Made by a program: the position numbers and the translations under genes. The notes beneath the pieces are model-generated. The model was not told the origin of the DNA, made no database searches, and was given only the letters and a program-made list of their open reading frames with translations. Shown here one piece after another: positions 7,047 through 16,019 of a stretch of DNA of 27,268 nucleotides. The stretch comes from Pseudomonadota bacterium. GTDB lineage: Bacteria > Pseudomonadota > Alphaproteobacteria > Sphingomonadales > Sphingomonadaceae. How positions within the stretch are numbered: position 1 is the stretch's first letter; each line of letters starts with the position of its first letter. The stretch lies in NCBI GenBank assembly GCA_023390415.1, contig JAEWCW010000067.1:1-27268 (forward strand), written 5' to 3'.

Positions 7047-8972
7047 TCAGGCGCGCGCCCCTTCGACGACCCCGGCGCTGTTGTGGCGGAGCGCCTTCAG
7101 CACGGTATCGACGATGCCCGCCGCATCGAGGCCGGCCTCGGCATATTGCTTCTCCGGCTTGTCCTGGTCCTGGAAGATGTCGGGCAGGCGCATCGTGCGC
7201 AGCTTCAGCCCGCCGTCGATCAGGCCGAGGTCGCTCGCCATGGTGAGGACGTGGGCGCCGAAGCCGCCGATCGCCGCCTCCTCGACCGTCACCGCCACCT
7301 CATGGGTGGCGAGCAGGCGGCGGATCAGTTCCTCATCGAGCGGCTTGGCGAAGCGGAGGTCCGCGACGGTCGTCGGGAGGCCCATGCCGTCGAGCTGGTC
7401 GGCGGCCTTCAGCGCCTCCTCGAGCCGGGTGCCGAGCGAAAGGATGGCGACCTTCTTGCCTTCGCGGACGATCCGGCCCTTGCCGATCTCGAGCCGCTCC
7501 GGGACCTCGGGAAGAGGAACGCCGGTGCCGTTGCCGCGCGGGTAGCGGACCGCGATCGGGCCGCTGTCGTGAAGCGCCATGGTGTGGACCATGTGGACCA
7601 GTTCCGCCTCGTCGGCTGCAGCCATGACCACGAAATTGGGAAGCGTTCCGAGATAGGCGAGATCGAAGCTTCCGGCATGGGTGGCGCCGTCGGCGCCGAC
7701 CAGCCCGGCGCGGTCCATCGCGAAGCGCACCGGCAGGTTCTGGATGGCGACGTCGTGGACGACTTGGTCGTAGGCGCGCTGGAGGAAGGTCGAGTAGATG
7801 GCGACGAATGGGCGTTGCCCCTGCGCGGCGAGGCCGGCGGCGAAGGTGACGCCATGCTGCTCGGCGATCCCGACGTCGAAGGTCCGCTCCGGGAATCTCT
7901 GCTCGAACTTGTCGAGGCCGGTGCCCGACGGCATCGCCGCGGTGATCGCGACGACAGTGGGATCCCGCTCCGCCTCGGCGATCAGCGCCTTGGCGAAGAC
8001 GTTTGTGTAGGAGGGCGGGCCCGGCTCGGCCTTGGCCTGGACGCCCGAGACGACGTCGAACTTCTGGACGCCGTGATATTTGTCGGCAGCGGCCTCGGCG
8101 GGTCCGTAGCCCTTGCCCTTCTTGGTGACGACATGGACGAGCATCGGCCCGTCCGCGGCGTCGCGGACATTCTCGAGCACCTCGACCAGAGCGTCGACGT
8201 CGTGCCCGTCGACCGGGCCGACATAATAGAAGCCCAATTCCTCGAAGAGGGTGCCGCCGGTGACGTAGCCGCGGGCAAACTCCTCGGTCTTGCGCGCGAA
8301 ATTGTGGAGCGAGCGCGGCATCCTGCGCGCCACCTTCTGGGCGACGTGGCGGACGCTCAGATATTTGTTCGAGCTGACCAGGCGGGCGAGATAGTAAGAG
8401 AGCCCGCCGACCGGCGGCGCGATCGACATGTCATTGTCGTTGAGGATGACGACCAGCCGGTTCCCCGCCGCCTCGGCATTGTTCATCGCCTCATAGGCCA
8501 TGCCCGCCGACATCGCGCCGTCGCCGATCACCGCAATCGCCTTGCCCGGCTTGTCGGCCAGCTTGTTGGCGACCGCGAAGCCGAGCGCGGCCGAGATCGA
8601 GGTCGAGCTGTGCGCCGCGCCGAACGGGTCGTACTCGCTCTCGCTCCGCTTGGTGAAGCCGGAGAGGCCGCCGCCCTGGCGGAGGGTGCGGATCCGGTCG
8701 CGGCGGCCGGTGACGATCTTGTGCGGATAGGCCTGGTGGCCGACATCCCAGATCAATTTGTCGTTGGGCGTGTCGAACACATAGTGGAGCGCGACCGTCA
8801 GCTCGACCACCCCGAGCCCGGCACCGAGATGCCCGCCCGTCACCGACACCGCCGAGATCGTCTCCGCCCGAAGCTCGTCGGCGAACTGGCGCAGCTCGCC
8901 CCGGGCGAGCCGGCGCAGGTCTTCAGGAATCGAGACCTTGTCGAGAAGGGGCGTTTCGGGTCGATCGGTCAT
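7047..8972 (-). CDS. dxs: 1-deoxy-D-xylulose-5-phosphate synthase
   Basis: A 641-residue thiamine-diphosphate enzyme that condenses pyruvate with glyceraldehyde 3-phosphate, the first step of the MEP isoprenoid pathway, in the cytoplasm. Length and order are standard. The N-terminal TPP half has GHLGAGLGVVELTVALHYVF, WDVGHQAYPHKI and the TPP motif GDGAMSAGMAYEAMNNA. The central pyrimidine-binding half has FDVGIAEQHGVTFAAGLA, with the catalytic glutamate at E371. The C-terminal transketolase domain has VTVEEAAIGGFGAHV. The ATG at 8972 has AAGGA about 9 bases upstream. It feeds carotenoid, quinone and hopanoid synthesis. The 73-base gap to the thiolase gene makes a separate promoter possible. 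Confidence 0.97.
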   Translation of the reverse strand: MTDRPETPLLDKVSIPEDLRRLARGELRQFADELRAETISAVSVTGGHLGAGLGVVELTVALHYVFDTPNDKLIWDVGHQAYPHKIVTGRRDRIRTLRQGGGLSGFTKRSESEYDPFGAAHSSTSISAALGFAVANKLADKPGKAIAVIGDGAMSAGMAYEAMNNAEAAGNRLVVILNDNDMSIAPPVGGLSYYLARLVSSNKYLSVRHVAQKVARRMPRSLHNFARKTEEFARGYVTGGTLFEELGFYYVGPVDGHDVDALVEVLENVRDAADGPMLVHVVTKKGKGYGPAEAAADKYHGVQKFDVVSGVQAKAEPGPPSYTNVFAKALIAEAERDPTVVAITAAMPSGTGLDKFEQRFPERTFDVGIAEQHGVTFAAGLAAQGQRPFVAIYSTFLQRAYDQVVHDVAIQNLPVRFAMDRAGLVGADGATHAGSFDLAYLGTLPNFVVMAAADEAELVHMVHTMALHDSGPIAVRYPRGNGTGVPLPEVPERLEIGKGRIVREGKKVAILSLGTRLEEALKAADQLDGMGLPTTVADLRFAKPLDEELIRRLLATHEVAVTVEEAAIGGFGAHVLTMASDLGLIDGGLKLRTMRLPDIFQDQDKPEKQYAEAGLDAAGIVDTVLKALRHNSAGVVEGARA

Positions 8973-9045
8973 GGGAGGTCCTTTGCCCGGCCCCCATAGG
9001 CGCCGGGGGGTCCGAAGTCATGAGGGAAAGCTGAGCAATTTCGGT

Positions 9046-10227
9046 TCAGAGGACCTCGAACAGGCCGGCCGCGCCCATGCCGCCGCCGACGCACATGGTG
9101 ACGACGACGTAGCGCGCCCCGCGGCGCTTGCCCTCGATCAGCACATGGCCGGTCATGCGCGCGCCGGACATGCCGTAAGGGTGGCCGATCGAGATCGAGC
9201 CGCCGTTGACGTTCAATTTCTCGTCCGGGATTCCGAGCTGGTCCTGGCAATAGAGGACCTGGACCGCGAAGGCCTCATTGAGCTCCCAGAGATCGATGTC
9301 GTCGACACCGAGTCCGAAGCGGTTGAGAAGCTTCGGAACCGCGAAGACCGGCCCGATGCCCATCTCGTCCGGCTCGGTGCCCGCCACCGCCATGCCGAGA
9401 TAGCGGCCGAGCGGCTGGAGCCCGCGCGCCGCGGCGACGCTCGCTTCCATGACCACGCAGGCCGACGCGCCGTCGGAGAGCTGAGACGCGTTGCCGGCGG
9501 TGATCATCGCCTCCGGGCCCATGACCGGCTGGAGCTTCTGGAGATCCTCGAGCGTCGTCGAGGGGCGGTTGCCCTCGTCCTTGGCGATCGTCACCTGCTG
9601 CATCGAGGTCTCGCCGGTCGCCTTGTCGGTGACCTTCATGTTGGCGGTGACGGCGACGATCTCGTCGTCGAACTTGCCCTCGGCCTGGCCCTTGGCGGTG
9701 AGCTGCTGCGAGCGCAGCGCGTAAAGGTCCTGGCGCTCGCGGCTGACCGTGTAGCGCTTGCCGACCACCTCGGCGGTCTGGATCATCGGCATGTAGACGC
9801 CATTGTGCATCGACAGCAGCTCCGGATCCGGTCCGAGCCGCATTTCGGGGGTCTGGACGAGGCTGATCGATTCGACGCCGCCGGCGACGACCACGTCCAT
9901 CCGGTCGACGATCACCTGCTTGGCCGCGGTCGCGATCGCCATCAGGCCAGAGGCGCACTGGCGGTCGATCGACATGCCCGAGACGGTGACCGGGAGTCCC
10001 GAGCGCAGGGCTGCGGTGCGGCCGATCGTGGTCTGGACGCCCTGCTGGAGCGCAGCGCCCATGATCACGTCGTCGACCTCGGCCGGATCGATCTTCGCGC
10101 GCTCGACCGCAGCCTTGATCGCGTGGCTGGCCAGCGTCGGCGAGGGCGTCGCGTTGAACGCGCCGCGATAGGCCTTGCCGATTGGCGTGCGGGCGGTGGA
10201 GACGATGACGGCGTCGCGGGTAGCCAT
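9046..10227 (-). CDS. Acetyl-CoA C-acyltransferase (thiolase)
   Basis: A 393-residue cytoplasmic thiolase that cleaves 3-ketoacyl-CoA with CoA, or condenses acyl-CoAs in reverse. The nucleophilic cysteine is C91 in SIDRQCASGLMA, the histidine is H349 in SIGHPYGMSGARM, the acid/base cysteine is C379 in TMCVGGGMGAAGL, and NEAF is present. All catalytic residues are intact. The ATG at 10227 has AAGGA 7 bases upstream. It lies 22 bases after a MaoC-type hydratase gene, which points to acyl-CoA oxidation or elongation. Whether it acts on acetoacetyl-CoA or longer chains cannot be decided; the sequence fits the broad FadA/degradative group. Confidence 0.93.
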   Translation of the reverse strand: MATRDAVIVSTARTPIGKAYRGAFNATPSPTLASHAIKAAVERAKIDPAEVDDVIMGAALQQGVQTTIGRTAALRSGLPVTVSGMSIDRQCASGLMAIATAAKQVIVDRMDVVVAGGVESISLVQTPEMRLGPDPELLSMHNGVYMPMIQTAEVVGKRYTVSRERQDLYALRSQQLTAKGQAEGKFDDEIVAVTANMKVTDKATGETSMQQVTIAKDEGNRPSTTLEDLQKLQPVMGPEAMITAGNASQLSDGASACVVMEASVAAARGLQPLGRYLGMAVAGTEPDEMGIGPVFAVPKLLNRFGLGVDDIDLWELNEAFAVQVLYCQDQLGIPDEKLNVNGGSISIGHPYGMSGARMTGHVLIEGKRRGARYVVVTMCVGGGMGAAGLFEVL

Positions 10228-10249
10228 TTTCTTATCCTTCTTTGGAAGC

Positions 10250-10705
10250 TCAGACGAACAACAAGCCGATCCATTCGGCGATCAAAGCGGGCTTTTCCTC
10301 GCCCTCGATCTCGACGGTGACTTCGTGGGCGAACTGCCACTGGCGGGGGCGCTGCTCCTCGAAGCGAAGCAGGCGGAACCGACCGCGGACGCGCTTGCCG
10401 GCACGGACCGGCGACAGGAAGCGGACCCGCTCGAAGCCGTAATTGACGCCCATCTTGACGTTGTCGGGGCGAACCAGCGCGTCCTCGGCCATCCGGCTGA
10501 GCAGCGACAGGGTCAGAAATCCGTGGGCGATCGTTCCGCCGAACGGGGTCTTCCCCGCCGCCTCGGGATCGACATGGATGAACTGGCGGTCTTCGGTGAC
10601 GTCGGCGAACGTGTCGATCCGGGCCTGGTCGACGAGGATCCAGTCCGAGACACCGATCTCGGCCCCGATCTTCGTCCGTATCTCTTCGATGCTGGCGATG
10701 GGCAT
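10250..10705 (-). CDS. MaoC family dehydratase (hot-dog fold enoyl-CoA hydratase-like)
   Basis: A 151-residue single hot-dog domain. The hydratase-2 motif is visible as ADVTEDRQFIHVDPEAA, with candidate catalytic D39 and H44, followed by GGTIAHGFLTLSLL. Family members hydrate enoyl-CoAs in fatty-acid metabolism or polyhydroxyalkanoate supply; this NodN-like subgroup is less well defined. It is first of a two-gene unit with the thiolase. The ATG at 10705 lacks a strong ribosome site. It is divergent from putA across 56 bases, in which I recognise no operator. Confidence 0.9.
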   Translation of the reverse strand: MPIASIEEIRTKIGAEIGVSDWILVDQARIDTFADVTEDRQFIHVDPEAAGKTPFGGTIAHGFLTLSLLSRMAEDALVRPDNVKMGVNYGFERVRFLSPVRAGKRVRGRFRLLRFEEQRPRQWQFAHEVTVEIEGEEKPALIAEWIGLLFV

Positions 10706-10761
10706 GACGATTCGTCTAGAGCGCGCCAGACACCAGACTCAAGCCCCGAGGACGACCCGAT

Positions 10762-13700
10762 ATGGCGGACGCTACGGCAACCGCGCGCCTTCAGATGAAG
10801 AAGCTGCACCGCGCACCCGAGCCGGAGGTCTTGAAGCCCCTGCTCAAGGCCGCCTGGCTCGACGGCGATTCGCGCGGGCGGATCGAGGCGCGGGCGCGCG
10901 CGATGCTCGGCCGGCTCCGCGCCGCCCAGTCGTCGGGCTGGGTCAATCAGTTCCTCCAGGAATATCGGCTGAACACCGGGGAGGGCGTCGCTTTGCTCTC
11001 GCTCGCCGAGGCCTTTCTCCGCGTGCCCGATCCCGAGACGGCCGACCAGCTGATCGCCGACAAGCTCGGCGACGCGAACTGGCGCGCCCATGCTGGCAAG
11101 TCGAACTCCACCCTCGTCAATTCGGCGACCTGGGGCCTGGTGATCGGCCGCGCTCTGGTCAGCGGCACCGAGCAGGCGAGCGCCCTCAAGAAGTTGATGG
11201 GCCGGGTCGGCGAGCCGTTCGTCCGTCAGGCGGTGGGCGCGGCGATGCGGCTGATGGGCGAGATCTTCGTCATGGGCCGGACCATCGACGAGGCGATCCG
11301 CCGGATGGACAAGCGCGAGAATGCAGGCTTCACCGCCAGCTTCGACATGCTCGGCGAGGCGGCGCGGACATTCCCCGATGCGGAGCGCTATTTCGCCTCC
11401 TACGCGGACGCGATCCGCGCCGTCGGCAAGGTGTCGGACCGCGGCCATTCGATTTCGGTCAAATTGTCGGCGCTCCACCCGCGCTACGAGGTCGCGCAGT
11501 ACGAGCGCTCGGTCTCGTCGCTGGTCGAGCAGGTCGAGGCGCTGGCAACGCTGGCCCGAGACTCGGACATCGGCTTCACAATCGACGCTGAGGAGAGCGA
11601 GCGGCTCGAGATGAGCCTCGACATCATCCATGCGGTCGCCGGCCTGCCGTCGCTCAAGGGCTGGGACGGGCTCGGAATGGCGATCCAGGCCTATGGCAAG
11701 CGCGCTATACCGACCATCGCCTGGGCCGACGCGCTCGGCCGCCAGACCGGCCGGCGGATCGCGGTCCGGCTCGTCAAGGGTGCCTATTGGGACAGCGAGA
11801 TCAAGCGGACGCAGGAGCAGGGGCTGACCGACTATCCCCTCTTCACCCGCAAGGCGGCGACCGACGTCTCCTATCTTGCTGGGGCGAAGGAGATGCTCGC
11901 CGCGCCGAACATTTACCCGGCATTCGCCACCCACAATGCGTTGACCGTGGCAACCATCCTCGAATGGGCCGGCGAACGGCGCGACTTCGAGTTCCAGCGC
12001 CTTCACGGCATGGGCGAAGGGCTCTACGAGCATCTCGTCCGCGAGCAGGGCTATTCGACCCGCATCTACGCGCCGGTCGGCGGCCACCGCGATCTCCTCG
12101 CCTATCTCGTCCGCCGCCTGCTCGAGAACGGCGCCAATTCCTCCTTCGTCCACCAGCTCGCTGACGAGAGCCTCACCGACGAGGACATCCTGGCGGACCC
12201 GGTCGCGAAGATACATGCGGTCGGCGGCACCCGCCACCCGTCCATTCCCCTGCCAGAGGATCTGTTCGCGCCCGAGCGCAAGAACAGCCGCGGCCTCGAT
12301 CTCGCCGACCGCGACGAGCTGGCGCGGGTCGCGAAGGCCGTGTCCGGCCCGATCGACCCCGGCCACGCCGCCGTTACCTCTGCCGGTGAGCATGCCGCCG
12401 ATTGCCGACCCGAGGCGGAGCGGCTGGTCGGCCGCGCCGTCGCCGCCTTTCCGGCCTGGTCCGCGCGCAGCGTCGACGAGCGCGCGTCGATCGTCCACCG
12501 GATCGGCGACCTGCTGGAGCGGGACCGCGACGCGCTGATGCGAATCTGCGTCCAGGAGGCGTACAAGACGATCCCCGACGCGCTCGCCGAGGTCCGCGAG
12601 GCGGTCGATTTCTGCCGTTATTATGCGGCGCAAGCCCATGAAGGCCTGCAACCCGTGGAGCTTCCCGGCCCGACCGGCGAGCGCAATGTGCTGCGCATGG
12701 AGGGCCGCGGCGCCTGGGTCTGCATCGCGCCCTGGAACTTCCCGCTCGCCATCTTCCTCGGCCAGGTCGGTGCCGCGCTCGTCACCGGCAACACGGTCAT
12801 CGCCAAGCCCGCACCGCAGACTCCGGAGATCGCCCGCTACGCGGTGCGGCTGGCGCATGAGGCGGGAGTCCCGGAGGACGCGCTCGTCCTCGCCGTCGGC
12901 GGCCCGGACATGGGCGCAGCGCTGACTGAGGACGTCCGGATCGCGGGCGTGGCCTTCACCGGATCGACCGCCACCGCCAAGCGCATCGCCCGCACGCTCC
13001 TGGCCGACGACGAGCGGCCGATCGTGCCGCTGATCGCCGAGACCGGCGGGATCAACGCGATGATCGTCGATTCGACCGCGCTTCCCGAGCAGGTGGTGGT
13101 CGACGTCGTCACCTCCGCCTTCCGCTCGGCCGGCCAGCGCTGCTCGGCGCTTCGCGTGCTGCTGCTCCAGGAAGAGATTGCCGAGCGTACGCTCGAGATG
13201 CTTGCCGGCGCGATGGATAGCCTGATCGTCGGCGATTCGGCGGATCCGCGCACCGACGTCGGGCCGGTGATCGATCAGGGCGCCTATGACCGGCTGATGG
13301 CGCATCGCGCCGCGACCGAGAAAGACTGGCTGAAGACGATCGCGGTTCCGGAGGCCGGCCTGTTCGTTCCGCCGACCCTGATCCGGGTCGGCAAGGTCGA
13401 GGACGTCCGCAAGGAATGGTTCGGGCCATTGCTGCACGTCGCGACCTGGAAGGCGGGCGCGCTCGCCGAGACGGTGCGGCGGGTGAACGCGTCCGGCTAC
13501 GGTCTCACCATGGGCCTTCACAGCCGGATCGCGCGCGCCGCCGACACGGTCGAGGAAGCGGCGGCGGTCGGCAACCTCTACGTCAACCGATCGATGATCG
13601 GCGCGATCGTCGGCTCGCAGCCCTTCGGCGGCGAGGGCCTCAGCGGCACCGGCCCCAAGGCCGGCGGCCCCCACTATCTCCCCCGCTTCTGCGCCGAACG

Positions 13701-13773
13701 CGTGACCAGCACCGACACCACCAGCAGCGGCGGCAATGCGACGTTGCTGAGCCTGGAGGACGTGGGCTTGTAG
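10762..13773 (+). CDS. putA: Bifunctional proline dehydrogenase / L-glutamate gamma-semialdehyde dehydrogenase
   Basis: A 1003-residue fused enzyme oxidising proline to glutamate in two steps, passing the intermediate through an internal channel. FAD-dependent electrons go to membrane quinone and the second step uses NAD. There is no N-terminal ribbon-helix-helix DNA-binding domain and no C-terminal extension. It therefore matches the minimal PutA class (the Bradyrhizobium enzyme is about 1000 residues) and should not repress itself. The barrel domain shows FTIDAEESERLEM, RLVKGAYWD, RLHGMGEGLYEHL and YLVRRLLENGANSSF, with substrate arginines R451/R452. The dehydrogenase domain shows APWNFPLAIFLGQ, IAETGGINAMIVDST and the nucleophile C794 in AGQRCSALRVLLL. 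GAGGA lies 9 bases before the ATG. The deaminase gene follows after 29 bases. Confidence 0.97.
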   Translation: MADATATARLQMKKLHRAPEPEVLKPLLKAAWLDGDSRGRIEARARAMLGRLRAAQSSGWVNQFLQEYRLNTGEGVALLSLAEAFLRVPDPETADQLIADKLGDANWRAHAGKSNSTLVNSATWGLVIGRALVSGTEQASALKKLMGRVGEPFVRQAVGAAMRLMGEIFVMGRTIDEAIRRMDKRENAGFTASFDMLGEAARTFPDAERYFASYADAIRAVGKVSDRGHSISVKLSALHPRYEVAQYERSVSSLVEQVEALATLARDSDIGFTIDAEESERLEMSLDIIHAVAGLPSLKGWDGLGMAIQAYGKRAIPTIAWADALGRQTGRRIAVRLVKGAYWDSEIKRTQEQGLTDYPLFTRKAATDVSYLAGAKEMLAAPNIYPAFATHNALTVATILEWAGERRDFEFQRLHGMGEGLYEHLVREQGYSTRIYAPVGGHRDLLAYLVRRLLENGANSSFVHQLADESLTDEDILADPVAKIHAVGGTRHPSIPLPEDLFAPERKNSRGLDLADRDELARVAKAVSGPIDPGHAAVTSAGEHAADCRPEAERLVGRAVAAFPAWSARSVDERASIVHRIGDLLERDRDALMRICVQEAYKTIPDALAEVREAVDFCRYYAAQAHEGLQPVELPGPTGERNVLRMEGRGAWVCIAPWNFPLAIFLGQVGAALVTGNTVIAKPAPQTPEIARYAVRLAHEAGVPEDALVLAVGGPDMGAALTEDVRIAGVAFTGSTATAKRIARTLLADDERPIVPLIAETGGINAMIVDSTALPEQVVVDVVTSAFRSAGQRCSALRVLLLQEEIAERTLEMLAGAMDSLIVGDSADPRTDVGPVIDQGAYDRLMAHRAATEKDWLKTIAVPEAGLFVPPTLIRVGKVEDVRKEWFGPLLHVATWKAGALAETVRRVNASGYGLTMGLHSRIARAADTVEEAAAVGNLYVNRSMIGAIVGSQPFGGEGLSGTGPKAGGPHYLPRFCAERVTSTDTTSSGGNATLLSLEDVGL

Positions 13774-13802
13774 GCGCCGGTCATGCGCGCGATAGTCGCC
13801 GC

Positions 13803-14855
13803 ATGACCGACCTCAACGCCTTCATCGCCGGCCTGCCCAAGGCCGAGCTCCATATGCATATCGAGGGCAGCCTCGAGCCTGAGCTGATGTTCGCGCTCGC
13901 CCGGCGCAACGGAGTCGAGATCCCGTTCGACAGCGTCGAGGCGGTTCGGGCGGCCTACAGCTTCTCGAACCTGCAGGACTTCCTCGACATCTATTATGCC
14001 GGCGCCAACGTGCTCCGCACCGAGGAGGATTTCCGCGACCTCGCCGCCGCCTATTTCGGCCGCGCCGCGGCGGACAATGTCGTTCACGCCGAGATTTTCT
14101 TCGATCCGCAGACCCATACGGACCGGGGCATTGCGTTCGACGCGGTGATCAAGGGCCTGCTCGCGGGCATGGACGAGGGCGAGGCCAAGCACGGCATCAC
14201 CTCCAAGCTCATCCTCTGCTTCCTCCGCCACCTCGACGAGGAGTCGGCCTTCGAGACCCTCCGCCAGGCCGAGCCCTGGCTCGACCGGATCGAGGGCGTG
14301 GGGCTCGATTCCTCGGAGCTCGGCCATCCGCCGTCCAAGTTCGCCCGGGTCTTCGCCCGCGCCGCCGAACTCGGGCTGAAGCGGGTCGCCCATGCCGGCG
14401 AGGAGGGGCCGCCCGATTATGTCCACGAGGCGCTCGACATCCTCCATGTCGACCGGCTCGACCATGGCAACCGCTCGCTCGAGGATCCGGCGCTGGTCGA
14501 GCGGCTGGCGCGCGACGGCATGACCCTTACCGTCTGCCCGCTCTCCAACCACAAGCTCTGCGTGGTGAAGGACATGGCCGACCACCCGATCGACCGGATG
14601 CTGGAGCTCGGCCTCCGGGCGACGATCAACTCGGACGATCCCGCTTATTTCGGCGGCTATGTGAACGACAATTTCCGGGCGGCAGCGGCCGCGCGCGGAT
14701 TGAACGGCGACCAGATCGCCACGCTCGCACTTAACAGCTTCCTCGGCTCCTTCCTCGGCGAGGTGGAGAAGGCGGCGCATATCGCGCGCCTCGACGCCTA
14801 TGTCGCGGGTTCGTCCCCGTCGCCGGCGGCGACCAGTTTGACGTCCTCGGGATAG
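13803..14855 (+). CDS. Adenosine/adenine deaminase family protein
   Basis: A 350-residue zinc amidohydrolase of the adenosine deaminase superfamily. Metal and catalytic residues are in place: H17 and H19 in AELHMHIEGSLEPELM, H197 and E200 in HAGEEGPPDYVHEALD, the DHGN motif, and D278/D279 in NSDDPAYFGGYV. The combination FFDPQTHTDRG, NLQDFLDIYYAGANVL and PLSNHKLCVV is what I recall from the bacterial subgroup shown to deaminate adenine (the Pseudomonas PA0148 type), so adenine is a likely substrate; databases often label these adenosine deaminase. It follows putA closely, perhaps as part of nitrogen salvage. The last 58 bases overlap the 3' end of the opposing MscS gene. The polar Ser/Pro-rich tail may be an extension created by that overlap. 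Confidence 0.88.
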   Translation: MTDLNAFIAGLPKAELHMHIEGSLEPELMFALARRNGVEIPFDSVEAVRAAYSFSNLQDFLDIYYAGANVLRTEEDFRDLAAAYFGRAAADNVVHAEIFFDPQTHTDRGIAFDAVIKGLLAGMDEGEAKHGITSKLILCFLRHLDEESAFETLRQAEPWLDRIEGVGLDSSELGHPPSKFARVFARAAELGLKRVAHAGEEGPPDYVHEALDILHVDRLDHGNRSLEDPALVERLARDGMTLTVCPLSNHKLCVVKDMADHPIDRMLELGLRATINSDDPAYFGGYVNDNFRAAAAARGLNGDQIATLALNSFLGSFLGEVEKAAHIARLDAYVAGSSPSPAATSLTSSG

Positions 14856-15979
14856 GGCATGACCAGGGTCCCGTCCGGCGCCGCCGTATAGGCGACCTGC
14901 GTCGGATAGGCGAAATCGATGCCCTCCGCCGCGAACGCCTCGATGATCTCGACCAGGATGGCGTGCCGGGTCGCGAAGGCCGGCTCGAAATCGTGGCCGG
15001 AAACTTCGAACACCAATTCGAAATCGAGGCTCGATGCGCCGTAGGCGGCGAGGCCGCAGCGGACGAAATTGGTGTGCTCGTGAGCCTCGACGATCGCGCG
15101 CACCCGATCCGGGATCGCGCGCAGGGTCTCCGGCCCCACCTGGTAGACGAGGCCGAAGCGGAGGGTGAAACGCCGCCGCTCGAGCCGCGCGAAATTGTGG
15201 AGCTGCTGCTCGAGCAATTTGGCGTTGGAGATGACGATCTGCTCGCCCTCGAGCGAGCGCAGGCGCGTCGTCTTGAGGCCGATATTCTCGACCGTCCCGA
15301 CGATCGTTCCGACCCGGATCGTCTCGCCCTTGCGGAACGGCCGGTCGAAGATGATCGAGAGCGCCGCGAACAGGTCCGAGAAGATGCCCTGCGCGGCGAG
15401 GCCGATCGCGATTCCGCCGATGCCGAGGCCGGCGACGAGGCCGGTGACGTTCACGCCGAGATTGTCGAGGATCAGTATGAGGGCGATCGCGAACAAGGCG
15501 ATGGTGACGATCAGCCGGATGATCCCGATCGCGGAGGCGAGGTTGCTGCTGTCGTCCGCCTCGCCGACGCGGTGGGAGACGAAGCCGAGGATCAGCTCGC
15601 GCGTCCAGACTGCAGCCTGGAAGGCCGCCGCGACGATGAAGAAGATCTCCGCGGTGCGGCGGATCGGATAGGGCGCGTCGGTCTGGCCGACGACCAGCTC
15701 GACCGCGCACATGATGATGAAGAACAGGCTGGTCTTCGAGAGCACGCGCCCGAAGATGGTCCGCCAGTGGATGTCCTGGGTGCGGTTGCGGACCAGGCGG
15801 TGGCCGAGCGCGCGGAGGCCGAGCAGAACGAGCGTGATCGCCAGCGCCGCGAGCAGCGCAAGTGCGATGTCCGCCGTGTGGCTCGAGACCCAGGCGGCGA
15901 ATTCGTGCCACAGCTTGGCGCTGCGCGTGGCGAGGCTGTCCGCGGCGTCGATCAGGTTGGTCGGGGAATCTGCGCTCAC
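14798..15979 (-). CDS. Small-conductance mechanosensitive channel family protein (MscS)
   Basis: A 393-residue inner-membrane channel protein that vents solutes on osmotic downshift. Predicted helices lie at about residues 36-56, 82-97, 108-128 and 150-172. The pore-lining helix at about 175-212 carries the Gly/Ala pattern GLVAGLGIGGIAIGLAAQGI typical of MscS. The beta domain (FRKGETIRVGTIVGTVENI, RLRSLEGEQIVISNAKLLEQ) and the alpha/beta vestibule follow. The start is a GTG (15977-15979) without a strong ribosome site; no better in-frame start exists before the first helix. The acidic tail overlaps the deaminase gene on the other strand by 58 bases. Confidence 0.92.
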   Translation of the reverse strand: MSADSPTNLIDAADSLATRSAKLWHEFAAWVSSHTADIALALLAALAITLVLLGLRALGHRLVRNRTQDIHWRTIFGRVLSKTSLFFIIMCAVELVVGQTDAPYPIRRTAEIFFIVAAAFQAAVWTRELILGFVSHRVGEADDSSNLASAIGIIRLIVTIALFAIALILILDNLGVNVTGLVAGLGIGGIAIGLAAQGIFSDLFAALSIIFDRPFRKGETIRVGTIVGTVENIGLKTTRLRSLEGEQIVISNAKLLEQQLHNFARLERRRFTLRFGLVYQVGPETLRAIPDRVRAIVEAHEHTNFVRCGLAAYGASSLDFELVFEVSGHDFEPAFATRHAILVEIIEAFAAEGIDFAYPTQVAYTAAPDGTLVMPYPEDVKLVAAGDGDEPAT

Positions 15980-16019
15980 GATCGCGGGTCTATGGTGCGC
16001 GGGCGGGTGATGGCAAGCG

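Noticed and set aside
7083..8999. Open frame of 638 codons on the plus strand opposite dxs
   Set aside because: Charged low-information protein text and full overlap with an intact dxs.
8990..9010. C-run/G-run pair after the thiolase gene as a possible terminator
   Set aside because: Only about five G-C pairs around a long loop and no T-tract on the minus strand; it could be chance in GC-rich DNA.
10513..13674. Open frame of about 1050 codons on the minus strand opposite putA
   Set aside because: It lies opposite a complete PutA with all catalytic residues, spans the MaoC gene end, and has no recognisable domain. It is an antisense shadow.
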